A DNA stretch of 48,620 bases, from positions 1 through 48,620 of the forward strand of contig DAOOPA010000001.1 in NCBI GenBank assembly GCA_035388025.1. The letters run 5' to 3'. Made by a program: the position numbers and the translations under genes. Shown piece after piece: positions 30,565-39,914 of this stretch. Below the pieces are notes generated by a model that was not told the DNA's origin, did no database searches, and saw only the letters and a list, made by a program, of their open reading frames with translations. The DNA is from JAAZMX01 sp035388025. GTDB lineage: Bacteria; Patescibacteriota; Patescibacteriia; UBA2196; GWA2-42-15. Within the stretch, counting starts at the first letter, position 1. Every line of letters begins with the position of its first letter.

Positions 30565-31374
30565 ATGCAGCAGGGACAGGAAAAATTTAATACCAAAGTA
30601 ATGCCAACCTGGTGTCCGGGGTGCGGTAATTTTGGTATTTGGGGCGCGATTAAGAAGGCGTTGTTGGATTTGGAATTGGAGCCACACCAGGTTTTGATAT
30701 CTTACGATATTGGTTGCTTTGGCAACGGGGCTAATTTTTTGAAGACTTATGGTTTTCATTCATTGCATGGCCGATCATTGCCGCCGGCCTTGGGGGCCAA
30801 AATTTTTAATAGAGAGTTAATGGTGATCGCTTTAGCCGGTGATGGCGGAGCGTATGGCGAGGGTCTGCAACATTTTATTCACGCGGCCAGATACAACGTG
30901 GATGTGACTTTTTTAGTGGCCAATAACCAAAGATTCAGTTTGACCACCGGTCAGGCCTCGCCAACAACCAAAAAAGGAGTCGTCACTAAGACAACACCGT
31001 GGGGAGAAACAAAGACACCATTGAATCCCATGGCCTTGGCCATAGAGAGCGGGGCGAGTCTGGTAGCGAGAGGGTTTGCCGGAGACATAGTTCAGTTGGC
31101 GGGGATAATCAAGGCGGCTATTTCACACAAGGGATTTTCTCATGTGGATATTTTGCAGCCGTGCGTGTCTTTCAATCCGGAACAGAGCTATGAGTGGTAT
31201 CGGAGCGTGATTTATAAATTGGAGGAACATAAATACAGACCAGATGATAAAAAGAAGGCTTTGGAAAAAGCTTGGGAGTTTGAGCAAGAGGGCAAGATGC
31301 CGACAGGAATTTTTTATCAGGAAGAAAAGGAAAGTTATGAGGAAGGGTTGTGGCGGATGAAAGAGGAAAAATGA
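30565..31374 (+). CDS. korB: 2-oxoacid:ferredoxin oxidoreductase beta subunit (269 aa)
   Basis: Thiamine-pyrophosphate-binding catalytic subunit. PTWCPGCGNFGIW near residue 13 is the family Cys motif, and GDGGAYGEGLQHF (about residues 92-104) with NVDVTFLVANNQRFSLTTGQ provides TPP and Mg binding. I chose ATG 30565 over a TTG at 30556. Paired with the alpha-gamma gene upstream in a two-gene operon with its own promoter. Ends before a bidirectional terminator. Confidence 0.9.
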   Translation: MQQGQEKFNTKVMPTWCPGCGNFGIWGAIKKALLDLELEPHQVLISYDIGCFGNGANFLKTYGFHSLHGRSLPPALGAKIFNRELMVIALAGDGGAYGEGLQHFIHAARYNVDVTFLVANNQRFSLTTGQASPTTKKGVVTKTTPWGETKTPLNPMALAIESGASLVARGFAGDIVQLAGIIKAAISHKGFSHVDILQPCVSFNPEQSYEWYRSVIYKLEEHKYRPDDKKKALEKAWEFEQEGKMPTGIFYQEEKESYEEGLWRMKEEK

Positions 31375-31409
31375 TTTAAGATTTGTGATTTAAGATTTAT
31401 GAAAGATTC

Positions 31410-31438
31410 AAAAACTCCCAAGACGATTGGGAGTTTTT
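31410..31438. terminator. Bidirectional terminator between korB and tRNA-Leu
   Basis: AAAAACTCCCA and TGGGAGTTTTT pair around a 7-nt loop. It serves korB on the plus strand and the minus-strand tRNA-Leu, which ends four bases beyond it. Confidence 0.92.
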
Positions 31439-31441
31439 GAG

Positions 31442-31526
31442 TGGTGCCCAGGGCGGGAATCGAACCCGCATGACCGAAGTCGCAGGATTTTAAGTCCTGT
31501 GCGTCTACCAGTTCCGCCACCTGGGC
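31442..31526 (-). tRNA. tRNA-Leu (UAA), CCA encoded
   Basis: Acceptor GCCCAGG/CCTGGGC, anticodon stem CAGGA/TCCTG and loop CTTAAAA, giving anticodon UAA. A long class II variable arm is present. CCA is encoded. Confidence 0.96.
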
Positions 31527-31607
31527 AAGATAAGAGAAATTAAGAAATTAGAAACTGAGAAATTAAGGGTAGAATAACAAAGTAAGAGATGAAGTTTTTG
31601 TGGGAAA

Positions 31608-31679
<72 letters not shown>

Positions 31680-31777
31680 GAGATTAATTTTAAATTTCCA
31701 ATTTTCAATAATTTAATTTTTAAACTATTAAAATTACACGGTTATACTAACAAAGATATTATCTTTAGTAAAGAAAA

Positions 31778-31859
31778 TGCCGAAGGGGAGACTCGAACTC
31801 CCAAGGGTTGCCCCACATGCTCCTAAGGCATGCGCGTATACCAATTCCGCCACTTCGGC
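31778..31859 (-). tRNA. tRNA-Leu (UAG)
   Basis: Acceptor GCCGAAG/CTTCGGC, anticodon stem CATGC/GCATG and loop CTTAGGA, giving anticodon UAG. A class II variable arm is present and CCA is not encoded. Confidence 0.95.
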
Positions 31860-31970
31860 ATAGCTCAGATTTATCTTAACCCAGCGGGAGGATAATTTCA
31901 AGGTTGGTGGTTTGGGATCTGTCAATTTTAATGATATAATAGGGACAGGCGGGAAAATTTTAATAGGGCT

Positions 31971-34610
31971 ATGGTAAAAAATACAGGAACAAAAAAGAAT
32001 TATTGGGTGATTTTGACGCTTGTTTTGGTAGGCGTTTTTTTGTTGGCGAGCGTCGGTTGGGGGGCGGACAATAAAATAAATATTAATACGGCGAGCTTGG
32101 AGGAGCTGGATAGTTTGCCGGATATCGGTCCGACCAAGGCGCAGGCGATTATTGATTATCGAACCCAGAGTGGATTATTCGCCAAAGTAGAGGACATCAT
32201 GAACGTGCCGGGAATTGGCGAATCAACCTTTAATGAAATTAAGGATTTAATCACCGTTGACGAGGGCAATATTGAAAATCAAGAGACGGAAGAAACTGGC
32301 GAGGGAGACTATTCTAAAGATATATTAATTAATGAATTATTACCGAATCCGAGCGAGAGCGATGATTATGAGTGGATTGAATTATATAATCAGGGGTCAA
32401 CAACCGTTGATTTGGATTCGTGGCAATTGGCGGATAATAGCAAGTCATTTATATTGAAAGCGATTGGGAATTTTAAAACCATAATAGAAGCACAGGGTTT
32501 TTTGGTTATACCCAAAGCGGTGTCAGGCATTTCTCTCAATAATACCGGAGGCGAAGGAATAACCTTAAAAAATCCCGACGGGATGATAGCTGGCCAGACA
32601 AATTATAGCGAGAGTGCTGGAGATAATCATGGTTGGGCTAGAAACGAGAGTGGCGGCTATGAATGGACAACGACGGTGACTGAGGGGACAACAAATATTA
32701 TTACTCAACCCATAGTGGCTACCACAGGTGGCGGTGGAGGAGGTGGCAGTTCTTCTAGTGGGGGATCAAGTTTGAGTTTGGCCGATAAGAAAGAAAACGC
32801 GACGAGTAGTTTTCAAGATAAAATATTAATTACTGAAATATTATCTAATCCCTTGGGGCTAGATGGTGATGAAAATGAATGGTTGGAAATTTACAACACG
32901 TCAACGGCGGCGGTTATTTTGGATGGTTGGAAACTGAAAGATAATTTTGGAGTATATGCTTTGGTGGATACCAAGATTGAGTCTAAAAGTTTTTTGATTT
33001 TAAAAAGAGCCCAGACACAGTTAATTTTAAATAATGAAGGCGGAGACTCTTTGGAACTGAGCGACCGGGAGGGGAAATCTGTGGCTAAGGTAAGTTATAA
33101 AACAAAAGCGCCAGAAGGGCAAAGTTATAATTGGTGCGGCCGGAGTTGGCAGTGGCTGGTAGAATTAACACCGGGAGCAGAAAATAAATGTCCGCCGGAA
33201 AACGACGAGCCGGCGGCTTATTTTGAGGTGGAAAACAGGAAACCAAAAGTGGGTGAGGTTATAATGATTAACGCGGAAGAAAGCTATGATACTGACGGTA
33301 ATATAATCAAATACATTTGGCAGTTTGACAATGAGGTAGTAGCCGGGCAGGAAAAGAATAAGATTTTTGAAACTCAGTCACCGCTGATTGGGGTGAGGTT
33401 TTTAAAGCCGGGCATCAGCAAGATAGTTTTGAAAGTGATGGATAATCTGGGGGGTGATGATAGTTATAGTGAAGAATTAGAAATACAGCCGGATGGCCAG
33501 GGAATAGGTAATTGGGAAAATATTTTTATTAATGAAATAATGCCCAATCCCAAAGGTGTGGATGCTGGCCAAGAATGGTTGGAGGTGTATAATGGCGGAG
33601 AGGGCGAGGTAAATTTAAAGGGTTTGAGTTTGTTGGTGGATAAAGGCAAGACCTATAAAATTAACAATGACTTGATGATAGCTAAGGGTGGTTATTTAGT
33701 TTTGTCTGACAAAACAACAAAATTAGTTTTATTTAATGCAGGGGGAATTGTGAGATTGGTTGACGCGGGCGGTAGGGTTTTACGGGAGATTAATTATAGT
33801 CAGGCGAGTGAGGGTTGGAGTTACGCGCGCGATGAAGAAAATGGCATCAGTTGGGCGTGGACGAGCAGTATGACGTCAGGCGCGGAAAATGTTTTTACTG
33901 TTAGTCAGACTAAAGTTTCGACTAGCGGCTCGGCGGTCACGGTGGCTAGCGGGGGAATGATAAAGTTTGTAGGCAGAGTGACGGTGGAGCCAGGGCTTTT
34001 GGGCAAAACCATATTTTATGCTGAAGAAGATAATGGCCGCGGGGCGCAGATTTATTCCTATTATAAAGATTTTCCAAATTTGGCAATGAGTGATAAAGTA
34101 GAGATAGTGGGGACAGAGAGTGATTATCAAGGCGAGAGACGGATCAAGATTAAGAGTAAAAATGACATAAAAGTAATCAGTGTTGGGGAACCACTGGCGC
34201 CGCGCAAGATTCAGGTAGAGGATATCGGAGAGGAAATTGAAGGTGCTTTGGTGGAAATTGCGGGGACATTGGTAGAAAAAAAAGGAGCCACCTGGTGGGT
34301 GGATGATGGAACAGAAGAGGTAAAAGTTTATCTCAAAGAAAACACGGGAATTAAAGGCGAGGAGTTAGAAACGGGTGATGAAGTGAAAATAGTCGGTATT
34401 GTGTCACAATATCAAGAGGAATATCGTTTGTTGCCAAGATTTCAAGATGATATCGCAGTGGTTGGTAAAAAAGTTTTGGGGGTGACGGCCACCGATGAAC
34501 AATCAGCCAAGCAAAACAAGGATGGCGGAGAAGTAATCAAATATCTATTGGCAATCGCAGTGGCGGTGATTTTGGGGCTTTTGACATATATTATTAAAAA
34601 AGGAAGGTAG
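31971..34610 (+). CDS. Cell-surface protein with ComEA helix-hairpin-helix, lamin-tail repeats and OB folds (879 aa)
   Basis: The N-terminus is a membrane anchor (about residues 12-32), followed by a ComEA-type DNA-binding helix-hairpin-helix (ININTASLEELDSLPDIG, about 36-53; VPGIGESTF, about 84-92). Three lamin-tail domains follow (about 120-240, 285-400, 510-630), each starting with an INELLPNP-type motif, such as LITEILSNP. A Gly/Ser linker lies between the first two and a PKD-like domain (about 415-500) between the last two. OB-fold-like repeats occupy about 660-830, and a C-terminal helix (850-875) anchors the other end. A large surface DNA-binding or DNA-uptake scaffold is the likely role (inference). 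Confidence 0.85.
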   Translation: MVKNTGTKKNYWVILTLVLVGVFLLASVGWGADNKININTASLEELDSLPDIGPTKAQAIIDYRTQSGLFAKVEDIMNVPGIGESTFNEIKDLITVDEGNIENQETEETGEGDYSKDILINELLPNPSESDDYEWIELYNQGSTTVDLDSWQLADNSKSFILKAIGNFKTIIEAQGFLVIPKAVSGISLNNTGGEGITLKNPDGMIAGQTNYSESAGDNHGWARNESGGYEWTTTVTEGTTNIITQPIVATTGGGGGGGSSSSGGSSLSLADKKENATSSFQDKILITEILSNPLGLDGDENEWLEIYNTSTAAVILDGWKLKDNFGVYALVDTKIESKSFLILKRAQTQLILNNEGGDSLELSDREGKSVAKVSYKTKAPEGQSYNWCGRSWQWLVELTPGAENKCPPENDEPAAYFEVENRKPKVGEVIMINAEESYDTDGNIIKYIWQFDNEVVAGQEKNKIFETQSPLIGVRFLKPGISKIVLKVMDNLGGDDSYSEELEIQPDGQGIGNWENIFINEIMPNPKGVDAGQEWLEVYNGGEGEVNLKGLSLLVDKGKTYKINNDLMIAKGGYLVLSDKTTKLVLFNAGGIVRLVDAGGRVLREINYSQASEGWSYARDEENGISWAWTSSMTSGAENVFTVSQTKVSTSGSAVTVASGGMIKFVGRVTVEPGLLGKTIFYAEEDNGRGAQIYSYYKDFPNLAMSDKVEIVGTESDYQGERRIKIKSKNDIKVISVGEPLAPRKIQVEDIGEEIEGALVEIAGTLVEKKGATWWVDDGTEEVKVYLKENTGIKGEELETGDEVKIVGIVSQYQEEYRLLPRFQDDIAVVGKKVLGVTATDEQSAKQNKDGGEVIKYLLAIAVAVILGLLTYIIKKGR

Positions 34611-34672
34611 GGTTATAGGAAAGTAGAGTGAGGGTTGGTAGGGTAGTAAGAGATAATAAAATATAAGTTCCA

Positions 34673-34771
34673 AGTTTAAATTTCCAAATCACAAATAAAT
34701 TTCAAATTACAAATTCCAAATATTTGAAGGTTAGTATTTGAACATTGTTTTGTGTTTGTGATTTGGAATTT
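34673..34771. repeat. AT-rich inverted repeat (TTCCAAATCACAAA family)
   Basis: TTCCAAATCACAAA (34682-34695) and TTTGTGATTTGGAA (34755-34768) form a perfect 14-bp inverted repeat around further ACAAATTCCAAAT units. The same units occur in frame in EndoQ and elsewhere. No gene is seen in 34611-34833. Confidence 0.75.
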
Positions 34772-34833
34772 GGTGCTTATTTGGAAATTGTATTTTGTTT
34801 CTTGGAGATTATTTTTTGTTTTATTCGTAGATT

Positions 34834-35769
34834 ATGAATAATAAACCAAAAATATTAGTATCAGGTTCTTTGGCCTATGACAAGATTTTGGATTTTCGGG
34901 GACGGTTTGCCGAGCAGATCATGCCGGAGAAGATTCATAAATTGTCAGTGTCTTTTGCGGTGGAAAGAGAAAAGATAAATTTTGGCGGGACGGCTGGCAA
35001 TATCGCTTATAATTTAAAATTGCTCGGCGAGGAGCCGGTCATCTTGTCACAAGCGGGGAAAGATTTTGATTATTACCAAAAATGGCTGGTAAAGAACAAG
35101 TTGGAGATGGAAGGGATAAAAATAATCAAAAATAAAAATACAGCATCGGCGCAGATTATTACGGATTTGGACGATAATCAGATTACCGCTTTGCATCTGG
35201 AGACAATGGGCATAGCGCGAGGAATTAATCAGATTTTAGTTAAAAATTTCGGGTCAGTGGCTATGGCGATTATTTCTCCGGGTAATATTGCCGATATGTT
35301 GCAGGCGGCTATGATTTATAAGAAATTAAAAATTGAATATATCGCTGATCCGGGTCAGCAGATACCGGCGTTGTCTGTTGAGCAATTAAGTGAGCTAATC
35401 GTGGGATCAAAGGCGCTGTTTTGTAATGATTATGAAGCAGAATTGATCACAAAAAAACTGAAACACAAAAACATTGAAACACTAAAGCAAATGGTAGAAA
35501 TATTGGTAATAACTTATGGCGCAGAGGGCTCAGTAATTCATACTGGCGGTAAAGAAATTAAAATAAAAGCGGTTAAACCGAAAAAAGTGGTAGATCCGAC
35601 CGGGGCAGGCGATGCTTATCGGGCTGGATTTATCAAGGGTTTGGTTAGCGGTTGGGAGCTGAGAAAGTGCGGGGAATTGGCGGCTTGGGTGGCTAGGTGG
35701 CCAGTGGAATATTATGGGACACAGGAACACTATTTCCAATTCACTAATTTTCAATTCACTAATTCCTAA
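34834..35769 (+). CDS. PfkB-family sugar or nucleoside kinase (311 aa)
   Basis: Phosphorylates a sugar or nucleoside. The PfkB signature regions are visible: FGGTAGNIAYNLKLLG (about residues 50-65) and VVDPTGAGDAYRAGFIKGL (about 252-270), whose Asp is the catalytic base. The substrate may be adenosine, ribose or another sugar. The last 15 residues (HYFQFTNFQFTNS) are read through an AT-rich intergenic repeat, so the native C-terminus was probably shorter. It precedes a GalT-like gene on the same strand. Confidence 0.88.
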   Translation: MNNKPKILVSGSLAYDKILDFRGRFAEQIMPEKIHKLSVSFAVEREKINFGGTAGNIAYNLKLLGEEPVILSQAGKDFDYYQKWLVKNKLEMEGIKIIKNKNTASAQIITDLDDNQITALHLETMGIARGINQILVKNFGSVAMAIISPGNIADMLQAAMIYKKLKIEYIADPGQQIPALSVEQLSELIVGSKALFCNDYEAELITKKLKHKNIETLKQMVEILVITYGAEGSVIHTGGKEIKIKAVKPKKVVDPTGAGDAYRAGFIKGLVSGWELRKCGELAAWVARWPVEYYGTQEHYFQFTNFQFTNS

Positions 35770-35843
35770 TAAAATTCTCAATTTTTAATTTTTAATTTTC
35801 AAATTTTTAAATTCTAATTTTTAAACACTAAAAATTAATTCAT

Positions 35844-36773
35844 ATGAGAAAAAAAGGAAAATTAATTCAGTCAGAAGTGCGAGAAGATAAAATACATGAT
35901 CGGTTTGTGATTATCGCGCCAGGGAGAAGCAAGCGGCCGCATAGTCGGGACAAAAAGAAAAAAGATACCTGCGTATTTTGTTCAAAAGAAGTGCAGGATA
36001 AAGTACCAGCCTTGTATCCGACAGCTAAAGGTAAAGAATGGTTGGTCAAAGTAATAAAAAATATCTATCCAGTGGTGAGTATAAGTAATCCCAAAGCCTA
36101 TGGTTATCACGAAGTGGTGATAGAAACCAGAGAGCATGGTAAAGAGATGAGCGATTTGCCGCTTGATCATTTGATCGCTGTGTTGGAAGCATATATTGAG
36201 AGAACGAAGGAATTGGCCAAAGATAAAAAGATAAAATATGTTTTGATTTTCAAAAATCAAGGCGGAAGCGCGGGTGCGTCATTGGCGCATGCTCATTCAC
36301 AGATTTTTGCTTCCAGCTTTGTGCCACCGCATATTATTGATAAATTAACCAAGGCGCAGGAATACCGGATAGAGCATGGCAATTGTTATTATTGCGATTT
36401 GATTAAAAAAGAGACAAGAGGTCCAAGATTTATCGCCGGTGATGAGCAGGCCGTGGCTTTTACGCCTTATGCTTCCATTTATGCTTATGAAGCTTGGATT
36501 ATGCCCCAAAAGCATGTGGATAATGTCACGGTTTTGGGTCGGGACGAGATTGCTTCAATAGCTATTTTAATTAAACAGATGATTACGAAACTAGACAAAG
36601 AGGGAATCCCTTATAATATGTTTTTACACCAATCAATCACGGACAAAGACGAACATTTTTATATCCGGATTTGCCCCAGGCGCGATATTTGGGCGGGATT
36701 GGAGACGGGCTCAAGGTTGATTGTGAATCCGGTAGCGCCGGAAGAGGCAGCGGCATTTTATAGAAAAAAGTAA
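35844..36773 (+). CDS. GalT-like nucleotidylyltransferase, HIT superfamily (309 aa)
   Basis: The HxHxQ catalytic motif reads HAHSQ (about residues 151-155) and the zinc site CVFC is at about 43-46, with HCYYCDL near 180 as a second pair. Segments VVIETREHGKEMSDL and FEHFYIRICPR are typical of galactose-1-phosphate uridylyltransferases and the related ADP-glucose phosphorylases. The exact sugar nucleotide cannot be told from the sequence. It is 74 bases after the PfkB gene. Confidence 0.85.
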   Translation: MRKKGKLIQSEVREDKIHDRFVIIAPGRSKRPHSRDKKKKDTCVFCSKEVQDKVPALYPTAKGKEWLVKVIKNIYPVVSISNPKAYGYHEVVIETREHGKEMSDLPLDHLIAVLEAYIERTKELAKDKKIKYVLIFKNQGGSAGASLAHAHSQIFASSFVPPHIIDKLTKAQEYRIEHGNCYYCDLIKKETRGPRFIAGDEQAVAFTPYASIYAYEAWIMPQKHVDNVTVLGRDEIASIAILIKQMITKLDKEGIPYNMFLHQSITDKDEHFYIRICPRRDIWAGLETGSRLIVNPVAPEEAAAFYRKK

Positions 36774-36805
36774 CTAGTAATTCGTAACTAGTAAAAGGAA
36801 AAAAT

Positions 36806-37378
36806 ATGAATAGAGTCGGCCTAAGGGCAATAAGGATAACAATGTTATTTTGTTTAACGGCGGTGATGTTGACGCCGGTTTTGGCCAAGGAGATTGACGA
36901 AAGAAAATATAAGATAGAGGATTTTGCCGAGGTAATAAATATTTTGCCACTAAGCGAAGAAGTGTTATGGACGGAGAGTTTACCAAAGAATGATGAGGTG
37001 ATTAAAAGTAAAATAATTGAAGTAGATTTATCAGAACAAAAAATGCGATTATATGAGAATGATAAGATGATAAAAGAATCTTTGGTATCGACTGGCCAGC
37101 CAGGCATGGAAACGCCAGTGGGGAATTTTCAGATTTATAATAAATTTCCAAGAGCGTGGTCAAAGATGGCGAGCTTATGGATGCCCTATTGGATGGCGTT
37201 TTTACCGACTGGACAGATGGGCATACATGAATTACCCGAGTGGCCAAATGGTCATAAAGAAGGCGAGAGCAGTTTGGGTCATCCGGCTTCGCACGGTTGT
37301 ATTCGGCTCGGAGTGGGGGATGCAGAGTTTGTTTATAATTGGGCGGAGATAGGAACGCCGGTCAAGATCCAAAAGTAA
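36806..37378 (+). CDS. L,D-transpeptidase (YkuD domain, 190 aa)
   Basis: Cross-links or anchors peptidoglycan. A signal peptide or anchor covers residues 1-29 (MNRVGLRAIRITMLFCLTAV... ending VLA). The YkuD domain starts at IIEVDLSEQKMRLYEN (about 71-86) and includes the catalytic HPASHGCIRL (about 159-168) with the active Cys. The protein is small and single-domain. A repeat element of about 300 bases separates it from tsaC. Confidence 0.92.
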   Translation: MNRVGLRAIRITMLFCLTAVMLTPVLAKEIDERKYKIEDFAEVINILPLSEEVLWTESLPKNDEVIKSKIIEVDLSEQKMRLYENDKMIKESLVSTGQPGMETPVGNFQIYNKFPRAWSKMASLWMPYWMAFLPTGQMGIHELPEWPNGHKEGESSLGHPASHGCIRLGVGDAEFVYNWAEIGTPVKIQK

Positions 37379-37464
37379 AAAATCAAAATAGGGCTGGTCG
37401 CAGATTTTAACTCATACTCAGTTCTATCTCTAGACCGCGTCTACTTATCTAAACGTTTTGGTGT

Positions 37465-37645
37465 ATTCTTTACTTTTCTTTTGTAAAAGAAAAGTTAACA
37501 AAAGAAAACTAGCTCGCTTGGAGCAATCAGGAAAATTTTAGTCTCGCTTGCGTGTAAATTTGCGGGTCCCGGCTCACTGGCGTTGCGCTCCCACGAATTT
37601 ACTACGCCTCACTCGCCTAAATTTTCTACTGCTCGCTCCAAATAC
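37465..37645. repeat. Large nested hairpin element, second copy
   Basis: ACTTTTCTTTT and AAAAGAAAAGT (37472-37495) form a perfect 11-bp hairpin. Nested arms follow: TTGGAGC (37519) with GCTCCAA (37635), GAAAATTTTAG (37531) with CTAAATTTTC (37617), and GTAAATT (37554) with AATTTAC (37596). The stretch 37379-37705 has no gene. It shares the design of the element at 28501. Confidence 0.75.
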
Positions 37646-37705
37646 TCGCAGGGACGCTGACTGGGAGTAGCTAGGGCTTTTTTTATGCTCTTGTAATTTT
37701 ATATT

Positions 37706-38347
37706 ATGATTTTAAAAGTAGATAATAAATTAGACCAGAAGAAGGTAAAAATAGCAGTCGATATTTTAAAAGCCGGCGGAGTTTTGGTTTTTCCGACTGA
37801 GACGGCGTATGGGTTGGCGGCAGATGCGGAAAATAAAAAAGCGATTGAGAAGATTTATAAAATAAAAGGTAGGATGGAGAGTAAGTTTTTGCCATTGATT
37901 GTAGGTGATTTAAAACAGATGGAGGAGTTTTTTGAGTTGAATGATAAAGAGTTGGAATTGGCGAAGAAATATAAGGGGCTGACAATTGTGCTTAAAGTCA
38001 AAACTCGAAAGTCAAAACTAAAAAGTGAAACCCAAAATTTAAAAGTTAAGAAACTTTATTTATTAAAAGGGCAAAAGGATTGTGCGGTGAGAATCTCTAA
38101 ATATAAATTGGCGAGAGAATTGGCTTTGGGCTTGGGGCGGCCGATTACGGCGACGAGCGCCAATGTGAGTGGGGAAGAGAATTGTTATAGCGTGGAAGAA
38201 GTAATGAAGCAGTTAAAAAATAGAAAGGTCCAGCCAGATTTGATTGTTGATGGAGGAAAATTGAAGGAAAGAAAACCCTCAACGATTGTGAGGGTTGAGG
38301 GCGAGAAAGTGGAAGTGCTGAGACAGGGGGAGATAAGAATAAAATAA
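37706..38347 (+). CDS. tsaC: L-threonylcarbamoyladenylate synthase TsaC (213 aa)
   Basis: Makes the threonylcarbamoyl-AMP donor for t6A. The Sua5/YrdC fold is shown by GGVLVFPTETAYGLAADA (about residues 24-41), IEKIYKIKGR (about 49-58) and PITATSANVSG (about 148-158). Residues about 94-115 are encoded by an AT-rich repeat (KTRKSKLKSETQ and following) lacking in relatives. The partner enzyme tsaD is at 6427. Length is otherwise that of the short YrdC type. Confidence 0.93.
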   Translation: MILKVDNKLDQKKVKIAVDILKAGGVLVFPTETAYGLAADAENKKAIEKIYKIKGRMESKFLPLIVGDLKQMEEFFELNDKELELAKKYKGLTIVLKVKTRKSKLKSETQNLKVKKLYLLKGQKDCAVRISKYKLARELALGLGRPITATSANVSGEENCYSVEEVMKQLKNRKVQPDLIVDGGKLKERKPSTIVRVEGEKVEVLRQGEIRIK

Positions 38348-38363
38348 TAATATAGAATTAGGA

Positions 38364-38645
38364 TTATTTTTGGCTCGTGATAAGCTGGCATTGATTTTGT
38401 TGGCAGATAGTTTTGGCATTTGGGCAGTATATAGCGCAATTTGGTATTCGCCACTTTTCTGGTCGACAATCGAAAGGCTGAGAATTAAATTTATTTTTAA
38501 TACGATGGCACTCACAATCTTCGCAGGGATTATTATATATTTGGCAGTCAGCATCTAGGAGGCAGTAGAGTGGGTCGGCTTGATATTTTTTTATTAAATG
38601 GCCGCGGAAGTTAAAAGTTAATATTGATATTAATACAATAACCAT
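38364..38645 (-). CDS. Small exported Cys-rich protein (93 aa)
   Basis: Ten Cys residues lie in the last 70 residues (YC, DC, PC, DC, EC, DC, NC, YC, IC, QC), typical of a disulfide-stabilised exported protein. A hydrophobic N-terminus is present. With ATG 38645 the signal is short. Extending upstream in frame to an ATT codon gives IKKLLLIIFILIM, a better signal peptide, and a stop codon lies just before. Non-canonical ATT initiation is possible but unproved. Family unknown; Kazal-like disulfide patterns are only a rough analogy. Monocistronic, opposite to tsaC. Confidence 0.6.
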   Translation of the reverse strand: MVIVLISILTFNFRGHLIKKYQADPLYCLLDADCQIYNNPCEDCECHRIKNKFNSQPFDCRPEKWRIPNCAIYCPNAKTICQQNQCQLITSQK

Positions 38646-38703
38646 TATCAGGATAAAAATGATTAGTAATAATTTTTTAATATATTATTTATTAAATATA
38701 TAA

Positions 38704-39759
38704 TTATTTATTGAAATGAAAATAGACAGTATCGCCATCTTGCATGATATAGTCTTTGCCTTCTAGATGCATCAGACCCTTTTCTTTGGCTTTGGCTTCG
38801 GAACCACAGGTGAGTAGATCTTGCCAATTGATGATTTCAGCGCGAATAAATCCGGCTTCAAAGTCGGTATGAATCTCGCCGGCAGCAGCTGGGGCCTTGG
38901 TCCCTTTTTTGATAGGCCAAGCATGGGCTTCTTTTGGCCCGGCGGTAAAGAAGGTGATCAGATCCAATAGTTTGTAGCTAGCGGTAATGAGTTGTTCTAG
39001 TCCGGTCTGGGGTAGGCCGAGTTCGGTCAAATATTTTTTGGCTTCAGCGTCATCCAGTTCCGCCAGCTCGGATTCTAGTTTGGCGCAGATAGGCAGAGAA
39101 TTGGGGATAGAGGGGGTAAAATTTTTCAGATGCTCTTCGTCAATATTTTCAATATATAGTTCCGGTTTGAGGGTCAAAAGAGAGAAGCTTTTGATCAACT
39201 TCAGATCATCAGAGGAAAGATCAGAGATGTCAGGTTTTTGACCTTGATAAAGAAATTTTTTGATAGATAATAAAATTTGTTCAGTTTTGGCCGCTTCTTT
39301 GTCGCCGGCTTTGATTTTTTCTTTGAGGCGATGAAGGGCGTTTTCAGTCACAGTCAGATCAGCCATAGCAAGCTCGATGGCGATGGTGGAGAGATCTTCA
39401 GTCGGGTTGACACGACCTTCGACATGAATAATATTGCTATCTTCAAAATTTCGGATGACATGGGCGATGGCATCCACCTCGCGGATGTGAGAAAGAAATT
39501 TATTACCAAGGCCCTGGCCCTGATGGGCGTCTTTTACTAGGCCGGCAATATCCACAAATTCAATGGTGGCGGGGACGAATTTTTCTGAGTGGAATAGTTC
39601 GTTGAGGGTGTCTAACCGTTTGTCAGGCACGGCAACCACGCCAACGTTGGGATCGATGGTACAGAAAGGATAGTTGGCGGCATCAACTTGTTTTTTGGTG
39701 AGAGCTTTAAATAGGGTTGATTTACCGACGTTGGGGAGGCCGACGATACCGATTTTCAT
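38704..39759 (-). CDS. ychF: YchF family GTP/ATP-binding protein (351 aa)
   Basis: Obg-like ATPase associated with ribosomes and redox control. The P-loop GLPNVGKST is at residues 7-15; switch and base motifs follow (TIDPNVGVVAVPD, DIAGLVKDAHQGQGLGN). The C-terminal TGS domain is at about 270-351. Full length. It lies between a Cys-rich gene and the divergent PIN gene. Confidence 0.95.
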   Translation of the reverse strand: MKIGIVGLPNVGKSTLFKALTKKQVDAANYPFCTIDPNVGVVAVPDKRLDTLNELFHSEKFVPATIEFVDIAGLVKDAHQGQGLGNKFLSHIREVDAIAHVIRNFEDSNIIHVEGRVNPTEDLSTIAIELAMADLTVTENALHRLKEKIKAGDKEAAKTEQILLSIKKFLYQGQKPDISDLSSDDLKLIKSFSLLTLKPELYIENIDEEHLKNFTPSIPNSLPICAKLESELAELDDAEAKKYLTELGLPQTGLEQLITASYKLLDLITFFTAGPKEAHAWPIKKGTKAPAAAGEIHTDFEAGFIRAEIINWQDLLTCGSEAKAKEKGLMHLEGKDYIMQDGDTVYFHFNK

Positions 39760-39914
39760 AGACCTACGAATTTACGAATAAGTTACGAATATACAAATAA
39801 TACAATACTTATATAATCGAGTTGATTTTAGATTAGCATTTATGATATAGTAAAGCAAGTAAATTAAGTAATTAGTAACTTGCAACTAGTAACTAGTAAA
39901 AGGAGTTTATTTTT

